A DNA stretch of 64,000 bases from Eremophila alpestris peregrina (lineage: Eukaryota; Chordata; Aves; Passeriformes; Alaudidae), in NCBI GenBank assembly GCA_009792885.1, contig WMCF01000025.1:5773227-5837226 (forward strand). The letters are read 5' to 3'. The position numbers and the translations under genes were made by a program. The notes below the pieces were generated by a model. That model saw only the letters and a list, made by a program, of their open reading frames with translations. It was not told where the DNA came from and did not search any database. The stretch's first letter is position 1. The number at the start of each line of letters is the position of its first letter. Shown here piece by piece: positions 50,481 through 61,369 of the stretch.

Positions 50481-53400
50481 TAATGTAGACATAATTTTCA
50501 AGAATCCTTGTAAAGATACTTTAATTTTGGGAGACATTAAAGAGGGAAGCACCTATTTAATTGATAAACATAAAGTTGATAACCATAAAGTTAACCAAGT
50601 ATGTTCTGCAAGATTTTACTTAAACTGAAATGATTCTTTACCTTCTGATTTCCAAGATAACATTCTCTTCAGTGGGACAGGAAGAATGAGATACCAGCAT
50701 TTGAGCATCTCAACTGCAGCACTGCACTAATATAACCCAACTGTCACCATTGACTTAAAGAACAAAACTTCAGATTTTTGTTATGCTATTTTAAATCAGA
50801 ATTGATTAAAAATACTTAGCTGACTTACTATGATGAGCAAAGGTGTAATAAGAAACTATTTCAGGCAAAATCAATAGTATGTAGTCAGCAGAAGAGAACA
50901 CCAACATTTAAGTCCATTTCCATGACAGGTTTTTTGCCTCTCAGATGATAAAAAAAAAATTGTATTATCCAGTGGCCATTCATCCACTTTCATTTCCAAA
51001 TGCATTTTACTTCTTTAAATTTAAGGACATAGATAACTTCTGTTTCCTAGCTTTGAAAATTTGAGCTGTGAAAAACACAAAATTGCATTTAACTGAAGTG
51101 GTATTCCTTGGCTTCTACCCTGAGCCATTAGGCTATTACACAGAAAAAGGGATGCCATTGATTTACTCCAGCTTCATTTTTAAAAAGCTGAATGAACCCT
51201 AATTATTTCTCTTAAATAAAAAGCCCAGGCCTTAGACAAGTTGGATGTGTAGCCTTTGATCTTGCAGAAAAGCATTTCAAATTCCAGGCTGAGGTATGAG
51301 GGACTACAGAAGCTCTTTTGGGGAATTACAAGGCTCTTCTATCTCATTATTTTCCATTTTGACTAGTTCTGTAAAAGCTCACTCTGAAGTGCAGCAGTGT
51401 AATACATCTCAGCATTCACCAGTCTGATACTTTAAATAATACACTGTGATCCCAATACTCTCCAAGGGCCACATAAGGAGTAGGCGAGTTTTAAATAAAT
51501 ATTCTGCCCCACTATAATGGGGCTGTCCAGATTCTTCAAATTCAGTTTTTCACCCCACAACAAAAAATGTATGGAATTGCTGCCTACCTGTTCAGGCTTT
51601 GCAGTTTTGTGGCTGCATCACTCATCAGATGTGTACCACTTACCAAGTAAAATGCTGTGCTCAGTGACTCCAAACAGAATGCAAAAACTTTCTGGGAAGC
51701 AAACCAAAACTGCTTTCATTACTAAAGTTATTACACTTCATTCAAAAATATAAAGTAATAGGGAGTTGGTAGAGGATTTTACACATTCTTTGTCTTACTT
51801 CATCACTCATGCCTGTCCTGGATAAATGAAGTCAGGTTGGTTCCTCTAGAAAACACCTAGCCTTGCTGTCCAAAAAACCCCATCAAGGAGCTGAAAATTA
51901 CCCCAGTGTTAATCAGCAAAACTGTAAGATCTAGAAGTGCTTAACAGCCACAGCCAAGCAGCAAAGCAAATGTTTCTGAAGAATTCTCAATTAAGATACA
52001 TTTTAAGTAGAACCCTATGTGAAAATCAGAGTTTTCCAATAAAAACAGTACAGAAAGAAACTTGCCCATCTTCATATTTTTGGCATTTATCACCTTTGCA
52101 GACTGAGCAAGCCCCATTCAAACTGAATCAATGGATTATTTATAGAAACCCAGGCTGCTAGATGGTGAACAAAAAACATTATAATCTTCAAAAGTTTAGG
52201 TGTTTCTCTTTATGCAAAATTCCTTTGTAACACTAAAAGCTGTCTAGAAGCAACAGAGCACAGTCATAAATGCAAAATCACCAATGACCCAAGTTTCAAT
52301 ATCAACTTCACAGACAAATGTACCAAAGGAATGAGCATGCTTCAAAAAATTAGTGGGGACTTGGTATTGACAAAAATCTGTCTCTGTGCAAACAAAAAAT
52401 TTAGCAGGAAAACACACTTAAAAAGTACTTTACCAGGAAATAACACCGAAGTAGTATTTCCATAATCTATCTGAATAGTATGTCAACTTTCCATTTTTTC
52501 CACTAAGCAAAACTGACACTTGCAAAAATAATAGCTTTGTTATAACAATCTGGTTTTTTTCAGAGCAAAATAATTTTTATGTAGTCACTGCATCTAAGCC
52601 TTAGGGATTGTCAAAATTAAGCTGCATCCTCCCTTGTAAAACCTGTATTGGTAACAATGAGATGCAGAGAAATTTGTATTAAGATTTCTTCCAGCAAAAA
52701 GGGCACATCAAGCTGCTTTATTGCCCTTGAAGTAGGAATAAGACATATTTCATCCATTCTTAAAAGGATATACACAGGTTATCTATGTATCAGAATTATC
52801 AGAATACTTTATGATAAGAGTGGTATATTAACACCTTGCAGCACTAAAGAATGACTGCAAGAGAAAGAGATCTTGGGCCAAAAAAATATTTCATGACTGT
52901 CATTGAGAAAGCCTTTTCCTCTTCTTAGAGCCCCTTCTCTTGACCTTTACTAGACTAATTTTGAGACAAGTATGCTCAAATCAGTAAGCTCCATCTTGGA
53001 CAAAAAAGAAACTTCTCAGTTTCTAGATTTCCCCAAAACTGATTTACAGCAAACAGTCCAAGAATCTGAAAGCCTACAAAACAGCTGGCTTGGAGGCAAA
53101 AACAAACAAAAAAAAAACCTGTCATTGAACAAATTCTCTTCAGGCATATGACAGATCTCAAAATGTGCTGATATTATTAAACAACTATAGTGTACTCGAC
53201 GGAAAATAGGTCCCTTCTCAGTTATTCAATTTTGTTCAGAAGGAATGAGACAAGGAAACTCTTCCATTGCACCTTCCACTGGATTATTTCCATCTGCATT
53301 CCTTCCACTGGATTTCCCATCAAAGGAGAACAGTTGTCTCCTCCTCACAATTACTGGCATGGAAGTACTTTTAAGTGGGATTTAACTCTGGAGCAGGCCC

Positions 53401-53872
53401 TGCTCTGAACAATTTGTACTAAATCGTTTCCAGAATTGCCTTCCAGTCCATATCTTTCTATGCTTCTACTGAGTTTTATGGGTAGCAGCCATATCAGAGA
53501 GCATATGAATCTTTCACATGGAACCTTCCTAGAATCTGCTGTCGCCTGCATAACCTGATAGTTATATATCTTCTCTTACCTATGGCATTCTTACAGTGTA
53601 CATACCATATCACCTCATATAGTAGAACAGATTTCAAATATTTTTAATATAAATTTGCACTACAAAATTGATTTGACCATTTGTGGAACTTTTCCTGTCT
53701 TCAGCTGATGGTGAAATTACCAGATTTTTCAGGGACATGGTGTTCAAGGTCAAGAAATCACATTCCTATGGTACATGACAATCCAGGTATACTTGACTCA
53801 TTTGTTTATTACCAGTTTACATTTCTCTCCCATACATCATCTATCATTAATTCATACTAGCTGGCTACGAAA
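50481..53872. other. AT-rich non-coding DNA, no gene seen
   Basis: There are no recognisable exons, RNA genes or mobile elements. The open frames are short and unrecognised. Confidence 0.55.
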
Positions 53873-53895
53873 CACAAAACAACCAACCAAAGGAC

Positions 53896-53989
<94 letters not shown>

Positions 53990-54064
53990 ATGCCAACCAA
54001 ATAAACAAGCAAACTAAACACAAACAACCAAAAAAAAAACAAAAACCCAAAACACACAAAAACC
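53873..54064 (+). repeat. A-rich tract with a 91-bp near-homopolymer
   Basis: 34 A (53897-53930), one C (53931) and 56 A (53932-53987) lie inside a longer A/C-only stretch with AACCAACCAAA words on both sides. G and T are almost absent. The tract is not preceded by a recognisable retroposed gene or element, so it is not obviously a poly(A) tail. The exact length is likely to be polymorphic or affected by sequencing error. The Lys-rich and Phe-rich frames across it are artefacts. Confidence 0.92.
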
Positions 54065-57000
54065 GCTCCACCCACTCTATTACGATTCTAGGATTTTTAT
54101 CATCTCTAACTTGCACAAAAATTTTCTGCTAGATAGTAATCATCAAAACATTTCAGTCTTGACAATAAAGACTTCAAATATTGTTAACTTGAAAGTGAGG
54201 ATTTTAGACCTCAATTGTCAGCCCCTTTGTTAAAATTTTGCAATTTCCACCAAGTTTGAAACTTGGTGGAAATTTAAGTCTAAGGTTTCCAGTGTGAGGA
54301 AAAGCAATGTTGTGACTCTTTCTAACTAGCCTTTTTGTTTAAGATCATAACTATACTGCTTTGAAAAGGCACAGCATTTACTGCCTCTTGCAGATTCAGT
54401 AGCTCACACAATGGTAGGTAAGGGGAAAAGCTGAAAATACTGTAGCAAGGAAATACAGAACATGGAAGATAATTGGGGAATCAGATGGTATAAATGAAGA
54501 GATTCATTGAAAAAAATGAATATGGGACAGAAATTGCAAATTGGAAGCACAACTGGAGCGTGTAAAATAAACTGTAAAATAACACTTTTATTCGGTTGCT
54601 GAAAACATACTCCAGATAACAGAAGCATAGATATCAGGTGTCTTAGATAACTTCAATCAGAAACATTATTCCAAGTAAGTTAACACAACCTTTAACATGT
54701 CTTTTGAAACCTTTAAGAAGTCTTTAAAACAAAAGAATATTTCCTGAACAACAAAAGCTCTAAACCAATGCTATTTGACAAGGATCATTTTAAAGGAATA
54801 ATCTCTCATATTCTTGCAATTACACTAAGGAAGGAAGGAAAGGCAGTTGTTCAAATAAATTAACATTTTCAAATTATATTAAACAATTAAAGCAGCAGCA
54901 ACATGCTCAGGTCCACAGAAATAAGTATTATAAAGAAAGACAGCTTTACAAATGTGAAGCTCAAGTCACAATTCTTAGCTGGGATATAACTACCTATTTG
55001 TTATTGCAGTTGGAATAGTTTAATTTCTCCTCATTTCTGCACAAGGTACCAGCAGGGTTTGCTATTCTTGTACTGAGCTTTTTGCTATTATGGTGGTAGA
55101 TTCTATCACCTGGAAATTTAGCTTTGTATAAGCCCTTTCAAAAACTTTTACTGTTCTCTCTTCATTCCAGGACACATGGCACAGACAGTGAGTGAGCATT
55201 TTACAGTTGCTCCAGAGTTGTTTCACAGACAAGAAATAAATACAAAACTTCCAGATCCAGATCCTGTATTTCATCTTTAACCTCTCTGCCTTCTTCTCCT
55301 GCAAATGTTTGAGTATCCCTGCTGTTCATCAGGATAACAGCCCAGAGAGGTGATCAATCCAAGTGTTTTACAACCACTCTCCTTTGGTCAAATAGTTATG
55401 ACCTGCAGGTACTTTCTCCTCCTTCAGCAGCAGGACACCCTGCATTTAATCCTCTATGTCTAGCCAAAAACTGTTTTTCCAACAAAATTAATCATAATGG
55501 AAGGACACTTAACTACTTAAAACATCCGTTTTGTTTGTTCCTGAAGATTCATGTGAGGTCTTCTGGCATTGCCACCCCCAATCCATAAGGTTGGGTGTAC
55601 AGTACTCTACAACATTAATGTGACTTTGCAGGCTCTCTCTCTGAGTCACCCTGACTTGGATTTAAACATCTTGTTTTACTTTTTGCTTCCCTATCACCAG
55701 GCTAAACAGCATGTAGAAAAATAAATTAATGAGTTAATATAGTTGACCAGAACAAATAAAAGCACTGAACATTTTTATTGTATAAAGAGATTCCCCATGC
55801 ATAATCCAAATATTTACAAAGCAGGATGAGTCTAAATTAATTTATCATGGATACCTCTATAAAAGAGAAGTTTACAGGAAAGATTTGGATACTAAAAAAA
55901 TTCTGGCTTGCCAATTGTGTTTGGATAAGACTGTGATGGAGAACACTTGGAAAAAAACAGAGAGGTACTCACAACATAACACAGTTGAATTCACAAAGAT
56001 GTACAGCAATTAAAAGTCACATTGATATTTGAGAGGGCAAAAGAGATTAGACACCTGGAAATATACCTGTGATATAGAAACTCCAGGGAGAAGGCTTTGA
56101 CCTATTTTATAGCAAAACTAGCCACCTTCCTTCTCCCCTTGTGATTCATCAGAACTGGAACAATTTCCAACTGAGCTTCACATAAATTTTATCAGAATAA
56201 CTTTGAATTGCTACAGTTAATGTTCTGGCACACACATTTTGCAATTGATTTAACAACCTTCTTGCTTCCTCTGAATGCTATAATTAGCACCTCAGCATTC
56301 AGAGTTACTTGCAGTAAAACTTGCCAGCAGTAGGTCTTTAAAGAACAAAACTTCTTGACATGTGGAAAGGTGTCCTTCCAGTAACTGGTGAAGGACAAAG
56401 CCATTGCAATTGCCATACCAAGAAAGAAAAACAAGCAAGAGGTAAGAAAGTGGATTGGAAAAAGGGTGAAAAAGTCTTGTGGGAAAATAGGAACTTTTTT
56501 TATTTCTTTCCTGCTGAAAAAAAAATAAAAGCTATGCAAGGTACTGACTTAAGGCTTGGGTTCTCCTAGAACCTGCTACTTGCTTTAAAGCAACAAAACA
56601 GATGGAACAGATCCCTGAGAATTTTTTGAATTTCATGGTTAACAGCAGAAAGACAGTGAGGCAGCACAAGGTGTGACTCTAAGCCAATTTTAAAACATAA
56701 TTTATTGCTGGGATTTCATAACAAATGCCACTCATAGAATATCAGAAGGCCAAATTTACAGTTGTGCTATCATGAAAGCAATGCTGGAAGTCACGGGTTT
56801 GAGTTGTCGGTCAGGCATACAGAGGACCCTTTCACCTTACTTGGGAAGTAATCCACAATAAAAAATTTATCCCTGCCACACATGACAGATCTAAATGTGC
56901 CAAATTTGGAGCTTCAATGCTGAAGTGCATAGGTAATTACAGAAATGGCATAAGGATTCATAAAATTAGACCCAGGTTCAAGGTGAAATTCATGAGTGTT

Positions 57001-60000
57001 TTTCTCTTCAGAATATTTTGGATGCCAATGTTTCCAATACATGACTCAAAAATCACACATCTTTGCTGTCCATGTTAGCATTAAACTGTTGATCTTCAGG
57101 CACCAGATTGTCTTATCAAAAAAAAAAAATTATTAACCTGTTATATTGTAATTGACTCTCGTTATCTCATTGTACAAAGAGCTTTAGTAACCCCATGCTG
57201 TTTTTTGAGAAGTGCTGCACGATTTTTATATATAAATATATACCATTACTCTGTATCACAAGTTTAGTGATATAGTAGATTTTGAAATAGAGTATATAAA
57301 ACAAAAGTACTAAAAATCTGTTCATTCATGTCTCCACAACATGAAAATAGAAATCAGTTTAAGACATATACCATCCAGTTTTCACGTTCAGTATAAAACA
57401 GTATTTCTTCATTCAAAACACTGTTTTCAATAATTTAAAAAGATAAAAGATAGTCATCCACCTTGTATTTAGCACAGAACATATAAATGGTTGAAATTAA
57501 TGCCATTAAATCAATCTATTTGTAATTATTTCACCCCTGCCAGAGAAGATCACCCAAAGATCACTGGGAAAATTAGGTATGGAAGCAGACACTGGAAGAC
57601 ACAACAGTCTTCCCAAGAAGAGGCTTGTGCAGGTTTTAGCATAGCACTTCCATTACACTCTTAAAAAAAAAGAATCACCCAGTGTTTCTCGTGTTCTCCA
57701 CTAGATATTCTAATATGAGAGACATCTCTGCTCATGGATAAAATTAACTTGCATTCACTTTGTCTAGCGTTTCAGACACAATTTTTCCCAGCAGAAGAAA
57801 CTTCATTACAATCGGAAAAAAAAAAAAATCTAGACTACTAGTAGCATGTGTCTGTACAAATGAATCCTGAATGGCCTTGCATCTGTCTTTTCATATGTCA
57901 TTTACTCTGTGAAATATTTATTAAGTACAATCCTAGAAGTTTCTTTTCCTTTTCAGCCATTTACTTCTTGTTTTATATGTCATGGCTGGGAGTTTTTTTA
58001 CCTCTACATTCCTTCACTGAACTAGTAGAATATATGCAGATTCAGCATGTCAGTTTTATTTTGGGGATTGTTTTTTTAAACTCCAGTTTTAAGTTCATAA
58101 AGCCACAGATAAGACAGTTTGAGTAGAAATTTCCATAAGTCTTTCAAAGATTTCTCAAGGTTGTCTCACACTAAATTAGCTTTCTTTTCCCAAACTATTA
58201 AAGCTGTCAATTTCAAGCAACTAGGTCAGGGATACCTGAAGTCTGAACTGCAAACAGCAAATATTAAGGAAACAATCTGCTGAAGAATAAAATTAATAGG
58301 CAGATCTTTTCTGTCACATGTTCGTTTTCACTTTTTTGTTTAAAGGTCCATTTTGAACTCTGTTCTGGTCAGTAGTGCCTGACAACCATCTAGACATTCC
58401 TTAAATGTATCATGATGTTGAACTTTAGGGAGAGAGAAATTTTGAATGTACAGCCCTTCTCCTAAAAGGCACTGGAAAAGCAAGCAAACTCAACTTAATT
58501 ACAGCCACAAGGAGAAATAAGCAATGCAGTTATTCACAAAGAAATTATCTTTTTTCTAAATTATGTTCTATAAGTAGGTCTATTAAAATTATGATCTTAG
58601 AGGAAGAAACCTGATCAACAACCTAGAGCAGAACTTAATGACCAACATTTTTCTTTTTAAATAGTGAAGAAATTGGTTTACCTCAAATTCAGTAATATAG
58701 AAGTTATTAACTTTTAAAAAGCAAGAGGTTATTTAAAAAGTTGTGTGTGAGATGAACTTGGAAAAACCTAATTTTGCAAATAAATTCACTAGATTAGCTG
58801 TTTCAATATATTGTTATTTATACTGAAAAAATTGTTTTTAATCTGTTGCTACTATTGGCTTATTCCTCTAAAGACAAGCAGTAATGACAAAACCAGCTTC
58901 TACAAAATTCGGGAGGATGCTCTATTAAATTAGCTTCAGAATAAGAATCATATTTAAAACCACATCTTAATAAATATATTTTACTCTGATTTTATCCAGC
59001 TTGGAAAAAGCCATACCTGCTTGGAAAAAACAATGGAAGACAGATGCAAATAAAATTGTCGATTTTAGGTTGTCTGTTTAAATTTCATCATCATCATCTC
59101 TCCATTGCACTGAGAGATGACAGTGGCCTTGCCACCAACGAAAAAGCTGAAGTGGAGCAAATTACTCTCTGTGGTGCTTCATTATATATGTTTTAAAGCT
59201 GAAGTATGGAAGAGAAGAAAATACAAGAGGGTCAATACCCGCAGGAAAGCAGGCTCAGCCTCACAAATTAAAATCAGCACCGTCATTGTACTTGGACTCT
59301 ACTAAGGAAAATATCATGTGCTCCATATCAGCCCCCAGTGAGTTTTACAACACCAGAACAGATTGTAAATATCAAATTATTACTTGTTGCACCTAAAGGC
59401 ATTATATTTGATTAGTTCCAATTTTAATTGCCTTCTCTCACATAGTTTCTCTGTAAAGGCACATCCCACTTGCTACAGAACTATTCCAAAAGTAGCTCCT
59501 GCATACCAAGGCTTTCCCCAGGAGTTTTCTTTCATTTGTAACCTTTGTCTATGCTGTCAAATCTGAAGACTTTGATTACCAGAGTTTTCAGGTGCAGCAG
59601 ACCCTTTTCATTGGTTGCATATCTCACTAGGAACCATGGCACATGCCAGGCTGATTCTGCAGCAGATTTGATGTGTTGCAGGTGAACTACACTGCCCGTG
59701 CAGGGACAGGCATTCCCATCACTTTTGGGATATGCTGCACACCCATGCTGAGCACTGGCCACCTCTGCCATGTCCACACATCTCATTTTGTACTTCCTGG
59801 AACCAGCTGGTTCTATCTTTGCTAAGTATTGCTCACTTAATGCATAGAGGTATAAAATGTGCAAACTGAAAAAAAACCCTACTGTTAGACAAATTGTTTC
59901 TACCCTGCCCCCCCCCCCCACATGATGAGATAATTAGTTTTCCAAATTCCCTATTATTTTAGGAGAAGCACAGGGAAAAAAAAAAACAGGAAAAAAAATC

Positions 60001-61317
60001 CAAAAATTACATAGAATAATTTAGAAAGTGCATCAAAAGATCCAAAACAATGTTCCCAGCCCAATATAAGATCTGCAATATTTAGACAAAAAGTTACATT
60101 TCTGCTTCCAACACCAGGTAATTACATACTTGTGAGAATTCTGAAAATTAAATATTTCTTTCCTTTCTGCTTTCACTGACTGAAAGATTTTTCAGTAACT
60201 TCACAACCTGTACAACCCTTATAAGGTGAAAGAAATTATTCTTAGCTTGCTTTTTGAGAAAAGCAACGATAATTCCCATTTAAGATGAGTCAGTCTCAAG
60301 GCTGCATATGTGATTTAGTCTCTTGAAACAGTCATGGGATAGGACCCAAGACTCAAGACTCATTCTCTGCATTAATCATAATTTTTAAACTGCAAGCCTT
60401 GCAGAATTAAAAACTTAATAATCTTCTGCTCCTCAGTGTGAGCACCCATTGCATCCCATAAGTGTTAGACAAATCCCTTGTGCCTATTCCCTTCTGCAAG
60501 TCGTCTACATAAGGAGACAACCACACACTTCTCTTTGGTGAAATATTCCAACTCTAGACAGAAAGTATTATGAGGGTAATATTGTTCAGAATGAGAATAC
60601 CCTATTGCAATGCACCTATTTTAAGTGTGAAGGAAACTATTCAACAAAGCTGACAGTAATTCCTAACATTTGAAGGCTAATTTCTGCTATCTTGAATTCT
60701 TTTAACACAGCCTTTCCTATATATTCAGACGTCTGCTATATATTTCAGAAATTTGTTATTTCATACAGGAAGGTTGATCATTTTTAATACAAGCCAATCC
60801 AAACTCATTCATTTGGGAACAAAATTTCCCAGGTTTCCTGTCACCTGGAGGAAATGCCTGCCCATAAATAAAATGTATGCAGGCTGGATGATTTCTCACA
60901 CCCATGACATATACTCCAGCATGCACTGTGAAACTCAGCTGCAGGTACTATGTTCCTTTATACCCCCACATCTGACTTTTAAAAAATAGCAATAATCACC
61001 TACATTAAGACTGACAGACTTTTTCTGGAATAAAAACTGGCTTCTGATATACAGACAGCTGTCATGATAGGAGCTGTATGGAACTTTTTACATATTTTAC
61101 TGAGATAGAGAGGGACCCTGTGATGTTCACTAAGTCCCATGTAGGACACAAGATAGTCACTTGACGTCTGTTCTTCAAAGTGGGTGTAAGAACATCTTCA
61201 TCCATGAGGTGTGATCCAAAATGTATAGGAAATCCTTTTCCACCAGGATGTTACAGATTTTAAATTTTTTGGCATTTACTTTTTCCTAGTAATGCAGTTT
61301 TAGAAGTGTTTGTTTTA
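54065..61317. other. AT-rich non-coding DNA, no gene seen
   Basis: About 7.2 kb without a convincing gene. A near-perfect palindrome lies at 54242-54274. The minus-strand frames of 115 codons (56192-56539) and 129 codons (59532-59921) have no motif I recognise and no supporting context. A C13 run is present at about 59908-59920. The words CTATTCCAAAAGTAGCTCC near 59483-59501 are slightly reminiscent of a Tc1/mariner end, but no matching inverted end was found. Confidence 0.5.
54242..54274. repeat. 33-bp perfect palindrome, 16-bp arms
   Basis: AATTTCCACCAAGTTT (54242-54257) and AAACTTGGTGGAAATT (54259-54274) are exact complements separated by one G (54258). Such a short spacer is typical of template-switch mutations. 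A 1-nt loop cannot form without opening the innermost pairs, which argues against a small-RNA precursor. Confidence 0.95.
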
Positions 61318-61369
61318 ATTCTCTGTATTTAAGACCCTTAATGAGTTAAGGGTCTTAAATACAGAGAAT
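61318..61369. repeat. Perfect hairpin, 24-bp arms, 4-nt loop
   Basis: The left arm 61318-61341 and right arm 61346-61369 are exact complements with TGAG (61342-61345) as the loop. The core is GTATTTAAGACCCTTAA. No mismatch occurs in the arms. Beyond them only scattered pairing is possible (a TGTTTT/GAAAACA match with a bulge). Perfection and the short loop suggest a recent inverted duplication. A structured RNA is possible but the stem is shorter than a typical miRNA precursor. Confidence 0.95.

Noticed and set aside
53775..54116. Poly-Lys and poly-Phe frames
   Set aside because: They are translation artefacts of the A-rich tract.
56192..56539. 115-codon minus-strand frame with hydrophobic start
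   Set aside because: The Phe-rich start comes from an A-rich plus strand. No motif or homologue is recognised.
59532..59921. 129-codon minus-strand frame
   Set aside because: It starts in a C13 run (Gly-rich start), has no recognisable domain, and has no supporting splice sites or repeat context. A weak impression of a Tc1/mariner end nearby could not be backed by a matching inverted terminal repeat.
61318..61369. miRNA precursor
   Set aside because: The stem is 24 bp without bulges and has a 4-base loop, shorter and more perfect than typical animal precursors. It is kept as an inverted repeat.
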